60,000 nt of DNA from positions 23,763,716-23,823,715 of the forward strand of contig NC_045144.1 in NCBI RefSeq assembly GCF_008831285.2, given 5' to 3'. Position 1 is the stretch's first letter; each line of letters begins with the position of its first letter. The notes beneath the pieces were generated by a model, which saw only the letters and a program-made list of their open reading frames with translations, had not been told where the DNA came from and made no database searches. The position numbers and the translations under genes were made by a program. Source of the DNA: Nymphaea colorata. Lineage: Eukaryota > Streptophyta > Magnoliopsida > Nymphaeales > Nymphaeaceae. Positions 50,580 to 60,000 of the stretch are shown piece after piece.

Positions 50580-53500
50580 TCAGAGGGAGTATGTTGAGGT
50601 GAAGTTAGGGAGGTCGCCATGCCCATCTTTTACCCCCAACTGGCCCTGCACTTCCCAGCCAATTCTAGCAGCCTGCATTCATTGAGTCTCCAATCGTCAC
50701 TATGCAAACAAAAATTGATGGAAAATAGTTCGAAAGCATATAATGGAATAATAAACAACGTCCCTGCAACAAATCTAAGCTTTTCAAATATGGTTTATGT
50801 AGCTTTATGGGGAAAAAAGACTATTTTTCAATATTAATTCATGCGGCTGGATGATATGAATTGTCGTACAATATTCACAAACAAAACAATATTAGTGATA
50901 ATGATAGTACTAATGTGAATAAAAATAAATTAAACTTTACCATCAATATCATCATTTTTATTATTGTTTTTATTATCATTATTGTGATTATTATTATTTG
51001 AAGCTGTTCTGTTGAGTGAGCGGCCAGGAAAATAACGTCCCTTTCAGATAATGTAACTGTCTTCCATCAATCCTAGCATCAAATTAACTTCGTCTAGAGT
51101 TATGCTGGTTGATTGTTTTGGGACCTTTTGCAATTCACCGATTCTATAACCCATATTATACATATGGTTTTCAACATTCTAGCAGGCCTGGATCTGCCTC
51201 TAATTCACCAACAAGAGCCACTGTCATTTGATGAGAGATTGGACTTAATATATTTTAAATTGAGCTTCGCTGTGTTTCATGGCTTAATGGCATAAATCTT
51301 CTCCTAAACCTAGTTTACAGTTTAACAAAGATGTAGCTTTTAGTAATATTCCTTTCTCTTCTTTTAGTTTCTTTTTTGTTTTTTGCCTTTCAAAGCTTCA
51401 TAAAGCGTGTCGAGATTTGCACGCTTGCTTGCAACAAACGCCCTCAAGAATTGGTTTCTGTACAAAAGGGAAGGGAAAGATACGTTAACGGCAGCACTTC
51501 TCTTTTTTAGGGACTTTGCACCTGATCGGTGGACCCTTCAATTTTTTCTTTTCACTAATCCACAAAAAACATTCTGTTTTTAATATGAGTTGAATGAACT
51601 AACGTCAAGTTAATTAAAAATATGTCACGAACGATGATTACATTGGCTATGAGATTGCTTACCTCTTAAGATACAAGAGGAACAAGCGAATCTGAGCCGC
51701 TTTTCTTATTTAGAAAGGTTCCTCTCTGATTTCTAGATCTATCTTACAGCTTATTTCTGTAAAATGAACAACCATATTTTTCACTATAGAAAACATGTGA
51801 AACAATTTTCTACTGTGGGTTGAGACACCAACTTGGAATGGGACCCTTAAAAGTTAAATTTTAATCATGAAATGGCATTCACTAATACAAAAATGAATGA
51901 CAATCAATAAGCACACTAACTCAAAAATATCCTCCCTGAGTTGCTCACCTGATGCATTTCATCAGCTGATCCAATGTCTGTGTTGAAGTCATAGCAAGAA
52001 CTTGCAGCCGATAGTTTCATAGACAGGAACTAAATGCAAAGGAAACAGCACATAAGATGATGCATCTTTTTAAGCAAACTTGAAAGTACTGCAGGAAAGA
52101 AATATGTTATCTGTTTCATTCTTACCTCAACTTGGTTCTGCAATGACTGCACGTAGTTAATTATCTCATCCAGCATGACGGCCATACCCATTGTCTGACA
52201 AGAATACGTCGGCATCAGGACCCATGAAATAATCATGAACCATGAAAAGTCTATGTCACGCTGATGCATGCAGGATGTATTTAATTCCATATTTTTTCCT
52301 TTCTTTGTTAAGTTTAACAGTATGACACGACTCAACACAAGAATATGTAGATTAAAATATCACTGTGATATGCAGAAAGAGATTGACTGCTGATTCCGTT
52401 TACAGAGATCCACTGTTGGCTAGTATTGTAGAATGTTTTTCTTTTTCCTTTTTTCTCTTGTGCTCTTGAAGAGAAAGCAAGGCTTCATGATTCATCACCC
52501 TTTTTTAAAAGAAAACGATGCTAAAAACCTCATGTTTTTTCTTCGTGATTGTGACCAGAGAGGGAAAGAAGAGAAATATTCTCACCTTGTAGCAGCCTGG
52601 GACAAGGTCCTGAAGACACCTCATTCTTTCATTGATCTTTTCCCTTCTCACCTGAATCGATGTAAAACTTGGTAAGTTGCACCGACACAACCTCGACTTT
52701 CCTATCCTGAAAGCTTGTGGTACAGAATGGCTACAGTACTTTTAGGTGGCAATATTATGAATTATTGAAAAGGTCTTTTACCCTTTCTGCAAGACTGTGG
52801 CTGTCTGTCGCTTGGCCCCTTCTTGCTCTGACATGAATGACTTCTTTTGGTTTCTGAACTTCTCCACCAACAGTACTGTTCAGCACAGTGTGCTTCCCTC
52901 TTTTTCCTCTCCCTGAATTCTGCAAAAGTTTCAACGCAAGCCAATAAGAACTTGAAAACATAAGCTAAAGAGTAAGAAGCAGAAGAATATTATCAGAAAC
53001 CCATGTGCAGACCAGTTGAAAATTTGAAATCAATAGAAAAAAGGGAGAACAGGAGTCTTGTGTTTTTTTTTTTTATGTTATATATTTAATTACAACCAAG
53101 TCGTCTCACACTTTCTCAGAGTCACAGAAAAATTAAAGCACCGCAATATGGGCTTCGCGAAATATGGCACAACAGGTAGAACCTGATTTTTGAAATTAAG
53201 CCTTGATGTTTCACACAAAAAACAGGAATGCTAAGAACAGCAACAGATATTCTTGAAATTTGGGATCTGTCTAATCTAATCCGAGACCAACTACCCAATC
53301 GTCATACAACAATCAATCAAACCTCCGCATGAGCTAGTTGTTATTTTAAGTGATTCCTATTAACTAAATTTCCCAACTTATGAAGCTGATAATGGAAACT
53401 ACTAACCCCGATAACATAAAAGATTATGAGAGAATTAGAAGAGAAGGCTTACACTTTTCGATGCAGTTTTCTCCTCGAAAGACAGTCCAGAACTGCTCTC

Positions 53501-53821
53501 AGACGCCGCCGTGTTCTTTCTCTTGGTGCTTTTTGTCTTCGGCTCATGAATACCATCGACTAATACGCTGCCAAATGGTCCAGGATTGATCAAAGAACTG
53601 GTGCAATCGCTGCTGTTAATGTTGTTGGCGAAGTTTTTGGAGAGGCCATCATCTTGGTTGCTACAGATCATCCCCATCACATTAAGATTTGAATTGTCCA
53701 AAATCATCGACTGTAGCTCCTTGTACTGGTTAATGAAGTCCATCTCTGTGAAGGGGAAGGAAGACTTGAAGGAGGAATTAGTGTCACACATGCTTTGTGG
53801 TGCAAAAGCAAAGTTTGCCAT
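50580..53821 (-). CDS. bHLH transcription factor, BEE/HBI1/CIB-like (subfamily XII), 6 exons, 271 aa
   Basis: Predicted nuclear DNA-binding regulator of the plant bHLH family that binds E-box/G-box DNA as a dimer. Exons on the minus strand: 53821-53453, 52919-52782, 52651-52586, 52194-52126, 52029-51949, 50672-50580. All introns are phase 0 with GT-AG ends, and the joined frame is open for 271 codons and stops in TGA. The basic region lies at about residues 155-172 (RARRGQATDSHSLAER, then VRR). His164, Glu168 and Arg172 match the H-E-R residues that contact the E-box. Helix 1 (KINERMRCLQDLVPGCYK) and helix 2 (TMGMAVMLDEIINYVQSLQ) follow. The tail FLSMKLSAASSCYDFN and the end STYSL resemble BEE proteins, where the family links to brassinosteroid and light-regulated growth. 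Basic clusters at 95-102 and 126-133 could serve as nuclear signals. The ATG at 53821 (MANFAF) is the first in-frame ATG, and the length matches the BEE1/BEE3 range of about 260 aa. Splice junctions are inferred, not transcript-proven. The orthologue is not settled, so no symbol is given. Confidence 0.92.
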
Positions 53822-53977
53822 TGAATATTGAGAATTTGCAGGCCTGCAGCAGTGGATGTTGGTAGGGTTTGAATAAGAAGCGGAGGGAGAAAGGAATTGA
53901 TATTTGATGATAAGAGATTTTTCTTTGCTCGCTTTCTCTAGCTGAGCCCTCTTGATTGTTCTCCCACAAGTGTCAGA

Positions 53978-53987
53978 ATTTATAATG
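53978..53987 (-). promoter_or_regulatory. TATA box of the bHLH gene
   Basis: The minus strand reads ATTATAAATT here, about 157 bp upstream of the ATG at 53821. Transcription would be expected to start near 53950, leaving a 5' leader of roughly 130 nt with a CT-rich stretch just before the start codon. Seen in sequence; function inferred. Confidence 0.5.
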
Positions 53988-54347
53988 GGCGTTTGGGCAT
54001 GAGCACAAGTGGATGTATCCGTATAAACAAACAAATGGTATTTCTACGTATATGATATGTTAGTGACAGCTTCTGCCTCTTATTCTTGTGTCCCCTCGGT
54101 GGTGGACTCTCTGATGCAATACATCAAAAATCATGCCCCACTAAAAAGTATTGAAGTTATGGAGTCTGGCTAGATAATCACTCGTGGTTTACCCAGTTAG
54201 TATTCCCTCCTCTTTTTGAAGATTTTCATTTTTGCTCCTATTTTTTGGTAATTAAAAAAGGACTTTGGTATTATGGGTAAACATAAGAAGCCATCTTACG
54301 CCGCATTTACATGTTCTTTGGCAGGCCCTGACAATGGGCTTGTCGGG

Positions 54348-54515
54348 CAGTGGCGGAAGCAGGTCTGGATAAAGTGTGGGCAATTGTCCACATAAGACTA
54401 CAAAAAATACTTGTCTTCATAAGGCAATTTTTTTCATCTAAATGTTGATGCCCTCATAAAAGTTTAATTTATTACTAACACTCCTTAGCAAGAAATTTTT
54501 TTAGCTCCGCCACTG
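54348..54515. mobile_element. MITE with CAGTGGCGGA termini, in the bHLH promoter region
   Basis: A 168 bp block begins CAGTGGCGGA and ends with its exact reverse complement TCCGCCACTG. Termini of the type CAGTGGCGGAGCC are common on small non-autonomous plant DNA transposons, usually placed with hAT. No clear target duplication was found. It lies about 530 bp upstream of the bHLH start codon. Confidence 0.5.
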
Positions 54516-55487
54516 TCTTCAAAAGTAAATATAATTTTTTTTTAAGGTTGGGGGCATAAGACCGGCCCCCTCCAGCATAAGACGCCTCCCTTCGTGTGGC
54601 CCAACGTATAAACTGCTCCACACTTTTTGTGGGCTGTGAAAACCTGTTTAATAAGGGTTTGAATAAAATTTTCATTAATTGACTTGAAAAAGTAGACAGT
54701 GTTAGCTGCAATTAACCTTTGATATTATCTTCTGTTCTTTGTTAGTTACATCCTCATGATTTTAGTGAACATTTTTTGCTTTTTAGGTTAACGATAGTCT
54801 GGATTTCCTTATTTGATGGTTTAGTTTCGTAAGAAGTGTGGTCCATAGTGAGAAAATAAGGAAATTTGTGGGTGTCCCTTTTTCAAATCATGGGCAACAT
54901 AGAATAGGCTCAACAATGAAAAAATTTTGCTTTTTCCTTTTTTTATATTGTTGTATTTATTAGGTTTACAATAAAATGAGATGCCCTCCAAGACATGCAC
55001 AAGATACAAGATTAATTTCATTAAAATATTGTGACCGCTTGAACCAAACAACAAAGAATATAAGTAAAGGAAAAAATTAGAAAATATATATCACTACAAA
55101 CAAGGATAGCAGGAGCCGCGAGTATATAGGGATGAAGGCAGGAATTTTTTATGAGGGAACTGAATAATAGTTTCAAAATTTTAATAGGAACTGAAATATT
55201 ATTTTTATCAATAACATTTTTTAAAATTTACATGTAAATTTAAAAAAAAATGTGAGAAAATGACAAAGCCCCTTTCGCCCCCAACCCTGGGAGTGGGTGC
55301 CTCGATCTTTTAGTATTCACTAAACGATAGTAAAGACCGTTAAAGTTGGTAGTTTTCTTGAGGTACTTGGTTAAATGCATTTCCGTAATTATTCAACAGA
55401 CAATCGGTTGCTTGTAAACCATCGACAAATTTACAAACAATTTAAAGAACAAAGTAAGAGGCAATTGTTTGTTCAGTTGCCTCGGCC
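54516..55487. other. Non-coding interval
   Basis: AT-rich, no gene or defined element. Confidence 0.4.
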
Positions 55488-55565
55488 ACTAATACGGGGA
55501 GAAGCGTACTTTCATTTATATATATATATATATATAAACGAAAGTACGCATCTCCCAGTATTAGT
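55488..55565. repeat. 78 bp near-perfect palindrome
   Basis: The 39 bp left arm starting ACTAATACGGGGAGAAGCG pairs with the right arm at 36 of 39 positions, with (TA)n in the centre. It would form a long hairpin in DNA or RNA. It resembles a snap-back mini-element. A hairpin small-RNA source is possible but unsupported. Confidence 0.8.
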
Positions 55566-56370
55566 CCATAAATAGTGAATCTAAAATTAATGGATGTTAA
55601 GAAGACACCAAACCTAACCATTATCCATAATGATACACAACTCATAGAAAAATAAAGAGAAAAATATGATTTAGCTTACACATTTTTCTCTTTGTTTTTC
55701 TTCTCAATCATCTATCCTCATAAATCCAAGCTATGTAGAGTCACCATTCAATTTTCCTACATACAAATAAAAGCTCAAAATGCTCAAGAATGCATGGCTA
55801 GGTCAGGTTCAGTACTTGCTTAACCGACAGGGTCACTTATAGCATATCATGAGACGTCCTTGTGTGAGAAGCATGGGCTGAAGGTAACGCGAATATAAAT
55901 GTAAAAAGGTTGGCTTTAGGATATTATTCAACATGATACTTAGAAATCGCGGTTCGAGGACCATTGTTTAGCTGCACAGCCACTGTAGGGCTGGCAGGCT
56001 GGCGACGGCCATCTCCAGTCATAAATTGGATTCTCATTGTAATCCTAGGTCAATTGAGTTGGATGTGTTGATAAGCCGAAGAAATGCTATCCCCATTTCA
56101 AAATTCGACCTAATCTTGGATCTATGAGGCAGAGGGAAACGGAGGTTGCAGCCAAAGTTGGTTATGTGCACAACTTAAGTAAAAGGGAGAGCTCACTATA
56201 AAGACAAAAAAGGTAGTCAAATTTTTACAAGTCCAACAAAGACAATTTCTTTTGGACAATCCTTCAAATACCCCAACTTCTTGATTCTTTTTATTGTGCA
56301 TATATGTTGCATGCACCACCCTGACACACACAACTTGACGTCGGTTTGGTTCTTGCTCCAAGCAGCAATG
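55566..56370. other. Non-coding interval
   Basis: No coding motif recognised on either strand. Confidence 0.35.
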
Positions 56371-56550
56371 TAGGGCTGCACACACGAGTCGAGCCTGAGT
56401 TTGACCAGCTCAAGATTGACTCGACTCAAAAAACTGCTCAAACTCATTTATCACTTTGAGTATCTTTGTAAGCTCGAACTCAACTCGTTTATTGACAAGT
56501 TGAGCACCAGCCAAGCTTTTTTAAGTGAGCTCGAATCGAGCCCTCACCTA
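56371..56550. repeat. GAGTCGAG-rich hAT-like repeat, TAGGGCTGCACACACGAG start
   Basis: Starts TAGGGCTGCA and is dense in CTCGA/CAACTCG words like the nested element at 37633. The right end is near CGAGCCCTCA. TIRs are weak. Confidence 0.35.
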
Positions 56551-57436
56551 ATACTTAATACTTAGGTCTCCCAAATACACTCGATCCGTGCAGTGGATCG
56601 ATCACGTCGGTGAATTTACCATTTTCGCGGTCCCCTCGTGTCCATAAGCGCTTCATCTTTAAAAATCTATTTTGACAATAATTCAGGATATATGTGGATG
56701 ATATGACACAACCAAAGAACTCTCTAGTAATGTCCCTCTCCCATCTATATTGATCTAAATTGTTGGCTATGACTTATCAACTTCTCGTGGTCTTCCCTCT
56801 GTAACGATTGTGGATCCCATTATCCGGTTAGAGCTAGCTAGCTTTCAAGCAACCTTTATTCTTTTGCTATATATATATTAGCTGGCAAACCTTTTCCTTG
56901 GTACTTCTGATCAAGACCGAACTTAACGCGAGCGACCATGATAGAGACGTACTCACTATTAATCTCATAATTAATTATATATTGTATACTTATTGCTTAT
57001 TTAAACTTGAACTCTATGATTTTTCAATTCGAATTAGTTCCCATTTCTTGGGGATCATATCATTGAATGGTTATGTCATGGAATGGGAAGTGAGCGTTGA
57101 GAGCTTCCTTGAAAATTTCCTGTGGACTGACTTTAACAATCAACGGCTCAAGCTGCCAGTGGTCTTCTGCCTTATGACCCACTTGTGGTGCAGGGGTTAA
57201 GTGGTGGAGAAGGGGCTGCTTGGACTCTTCCATATGCTAAGAGACACATGAACTGTCAAGATCTGCGCACAACAATAGTATTTGTTGTTTTCCTTTTCCT
57301 TGAATTGGATCCTTCATATCACAAACAGCCAGCCTTTTTTATGGGTTTTTTTCTTTAATTTTATTTTTGGGCATTTTGAACAGTATGTACGCCGACATCA
57401 AAAGATGAGTTTCCATAATGACCAAAAAAATCTTGT
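56551..57436. other. Non-coding interval
   Basis: A 100-codon frame at 56898-57200 has no recognised motif, and I do not support it as a gene. Confidence 0.35.
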
Positions 57437-57699
57437 GGGTGTTTGGATGACACCTCGAAACCTGGTTTTACCTGCAAAACCATGTTTTTGGAGTATTTAT
57501 GCAAAATTGGGTTTGAGGAAAAACTGGTTTTTTAAAATTTGGGTTTTGTAAAAGAAAGTAAAAAACCACCCCCTTAAGTTATTAAAAGACAAGGTTTTGG
57601 ATTGGTTACCCAACAAGCAAACAAAGGTTTAAAAACTGGTCAGAAAATAAAACCAAGTTTTAAACAAGTGGATTAGATGAGGGTATCATTCAAATGCCC
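57437..57699. mobile_element. MITE, GGGTGTTTGGATGACACC termini, 263 bp
   Basis: The left end GGGTGTTTGGATGACACC and the right end, read inward, GGGCATTTGAATGATACC match at 14 of 18 positions, with all differences transitions. AT-rich interior with repeated GGTTTT words. No coding and no clear target duplication. Confidence 0.5.
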
Positions 57700-59477
57700 C
57701 GCCTAGTTTTTTTTTTCTCTTCTTTTTCTGGCAATTAATTGTTGTGCAGATTTTATATTGGATCATTCAATTAATTTCATTTTTTTAGCTAGTTATGCTA
57801 GAAGATATTCAATTTGTTAGTTGACTTTTAGAATCGGAATATACTGGCAAGGTACAACTGACCCTTTTTAAACTTTTATACCAAGGCAGAATTTTGCAGT
57901 ACAGTTAAATGCTTTCCTAATTCTGTCCCTTTGTTGAAATTTGAAGAATCACATTTATGGGCTCCTTGAATGATGAAGATAACACAGCACTTAATATTTA
58001 AAATTTGTTGTCCTTAAGCTGCCTTTCTTTTGTTGGTAAAGCATTTAGTTGTCATCGCAGCAAAAGTTTAATTTAAACGACAAGATGATGAAGATAACAG
58101 CACTTAATATTTAAAATTTATGTTATTTTTTTGTGTCCATTCATGAATGTTCAGCTATAAGAAGGTTGCAATACACCTTCACGGAACCAATCCGCATTAA
58201 ATAGGCACGATGTCAAAATAGAAGAAAATACAACAAAATGAGTGAAAAATTAATTTGTTTATTCATTTGAAAGCTAAATAACAAGATATATTCCTTGATA
58301 GCGCGATATATACTTCGGTTTTTTCATACAAGGATGCTTCCACGATATTTTGCGGATAAGTGAGAAGTTAGTGTTCAGCCCTTCTGCACTCGTGCGTAAT
58401 GACATGTGATGAGCACGTGCAAATAAATAAATAAATATATAACAAAGGTGGTTCATTTGTACCGAATGGTGACAAATATAATAATAAATTATGTGTCAAA
58501 AAGGGGTAACGAAATGGTACATCGAAATCTGGAGAGAAGAAAAGCTGGTGATTCTCATCTGTCATGAATCCCCAGCCAAGATTTTGCTTGTGTTCGAAGG
58601 CAAATTGGCTTTCTACCGGGAATTAAATGCAAGCATATAAACAGAATGTAATTAACGTATGTTACTTTATTTGAAAAGGAAAAAATAAATTTTGACATGC
58701 CTTTATGTTTCATTTCCTTTCCAAGTAAAAGGCATTAAAAGATTGACTATGGTACAGCCACGATTTTGTTGCCAATTAGATCTTTTCTAATTATGGAGGG
58801 GAATTCTTTTGTAAAATAATTTGGAACAATACTTTATCTTTTTTAAGAGCAAATTAAAAATGAAACTTAATTAACCTTTTATGTCCAAGAACAAAGGTTA
58901 TCTCGGTCTTCGATTTACTTTTTGACGGTTCAAACAAACAAAAGGAAAAAAAACAAAAGAAAAAGAGATCAAATTTTGTCGTCTATTATTAAGTCACAAG
59001 TTTTTCTCTGATGATCTGAAAACTAATATAGTGGAGGTTATCCTTCCATTAATTAAGGGTTCCATTTGTCTTTAATGGGACAATTCAATATTAACGAATG
59101 TTGAATGTCACTGCTTGACCAAAATTTAAAAAATTTGTCACTAATAAACAGTCACTACATTGGTACTAGTGGCAGTTTGGGGAGCGATGATGGTTTATCA
59201 TGGTTTTAGTTACAATTTATGTTCCTTTTACTTAAGATGTAGAAACATAATGTCAAGAAATAGAACTAGGTAGAGACAAAAAATATTTAAAGAGAAAAGC
59301 CTTAATCGTAACTTTATCATAATAATACAAATGAAATAACAGATCAAATCAAATCTATGTCAATATTTAAGTTAACTAGATGGTTTATTACATCGATCAG
59401 GAATAAACACCGGTCCCCGTAAACTTTGGGGGTCAAATTCATGTAACTTGTCTATCTGCTAGCAAATTCCACACATC
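57700..59477. other. Non-coding interval
   Basis: AT-rich, no gene recognised. A short duplication, GATGAAGATAACA.CAGCACTTAATATTTAAAATTT, occurs at about 57973 and 58086. Confidence 0.4.
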
Positions 59478-59539
59478 TCATAAATCTTCGTCGTTCCATT
59501 CTTCATCCCAAAACAATGGAATGTTTTCCACGAAGACGC
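59478..59539 (-). CDS. Candidate terminal exon of an unrecognised minus-strand gene
   Basis: A strong acceptor (TTTGTCTTTTTTGTAG) on the minus strand is followed by 62 nt encoding GVFVENIPLFWDEEWNDEDL and a TGA stop. The very acidic, tryptophan-containing tail looks coding, and the splice context is good. Upstream exons would lie above 59560, possibly beyond the window. No family assigned. Confidence 0.3.
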
Positions 59540-59699
59540 CTACAAAAAAGACAAACATATGCTCCAATTTGAATGAAATTAAACTCGCTGACCTGCATAT
59601 TTTATAAAATATAACACTAAATCCTTCAAAAAATTGAATGTAAAACATTAGAAAAATGGGTTGTTATTGTTATGCATAGAAATGCAAACAATCTAGACA

Positions 59700-60000
59700 A
59701 TCGTATTCAACAGAAGTGACTCTCTCTCTCTCTGAGCAGCGTGTGCCAATTTACTCCTTAGTTTGTCTTTTACAGCACCAACCTAATCAACTGAAAGCAA
59801 CGCACAAGCGAATTCATGCACCGGCGAGGTTATCTGCACGAGTTCCGAAATGGGGCGGCCGAATTTTCAGGGAAAACAAACAAAAGGGAGGCCGACCCTT
59901 CTGATCATCACACCGAAGTACCAGCCCGCCTCCACCTCGAGTGGACACGACGACGGCTTCGTGTACATTCTCTGTACGTCTACCCTCTACACTGTAGCTT
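59700..60000. other. Window end, locally GC-richer
   Basis: 59778-59904 on the plus strand follows a good acceptor-like TTTGTCTTTTACAG and is open to a TGA, with RVPKWGGRIF in the middle. GC rises toward 60000, as near a gene's 5' region. Not assignable from this window. Confidence 0.2.

Noticed and set aside
53435-54034. Extended bHLH start upstream to 54034
   Set aside because: The codon at 54034 is TTG, not ATG. The first in-frame ATG is 53821, and the TATA box lies inside the extension.
56898-57200. 100-codon frame as a gene
   Set aside because: No recognisable domain, splice context or coding signature.
59778-59904. RIN4/NOI-like motif (VPKWGG)
   Set aside because: Only the first few residues resemble the NOI motif. 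The tyrosine- and lysine-containing remainder is absent.

Overview
This is a stretch of a flowering-plant nuclear genome. It is AT-rich and intron-containing, and most of it is layered, decayed transposable elements. I see exactly one gene that looks intact: a six-exon bHLH transcription factor of the BEE/HBI1/CIB type (subfamily XII), on the minus strand from 53821 to 50580. Nothing in the sequence fixes the species.

Region by region. 1-440 holds a relic of a FAR1/FHY3 (MULE-type) DNA-binding domain. 2640-3650 is an array of about 100-120 bp units arranged as two inverted arms (foldback-like). 3745-7074 and 22197-22490 carry diverged, fragmented LTR-type repeats. One of these repeats is split by a CACTA (En/Spm)-type DNA transposon of about 15.1 kb (7075-22196). 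It has recognisable terminal inverted repeats, a TGG target duplication on both sides, and an uninterrupted relative of the target site at 3841-3900. Inside the CACTA element sits a non-coding large-LTR retrotransposon (9929-18428) with LTRs of about 3 kb, an Ogre/Tat-like primer site and no gag-pol. 22766-23310 contains leucine-rich-repeat gene relics.

25429-34720 is a plus-strand Ty1/copia element broken by two later insertions: a 456 bp TRIM element in minus orientation in gag (25753-26208), and a solo-LTR-like block of about 5 kb (27705-32691) between integrase and reverse transcriptase. 34640-36080 has unassigned coding-like stretches on the minus strand. 37458-37975 is a MITE that contains a second small hAT-like element. 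44231-49224 is another plus-strand copia element with both LTRs, into which a minus-strand copia fragment (about 45600-47080) is inserted.

The bHLH gene follows (50580-53821), with a TATA box at 53978-53987 and a CAGTGGCGGA-ended MITE about 530 bp upstream of its start codon. The right flank (54.5-60 kb) has few recognisable features: a near-perfect 78 bp palindrome at 55488-55565, a GAGTCGAG-rich repeat at 56371, a small MITE at 57437-57699, and a candidate last exon of an unrecognised minus-strand gene at 59478-59539.

All element boundaries and splice sites were read by eye. No alignment, transcript or database evidence was available. Identities are inferred from motifs, terminal sequences and repeat pairs.
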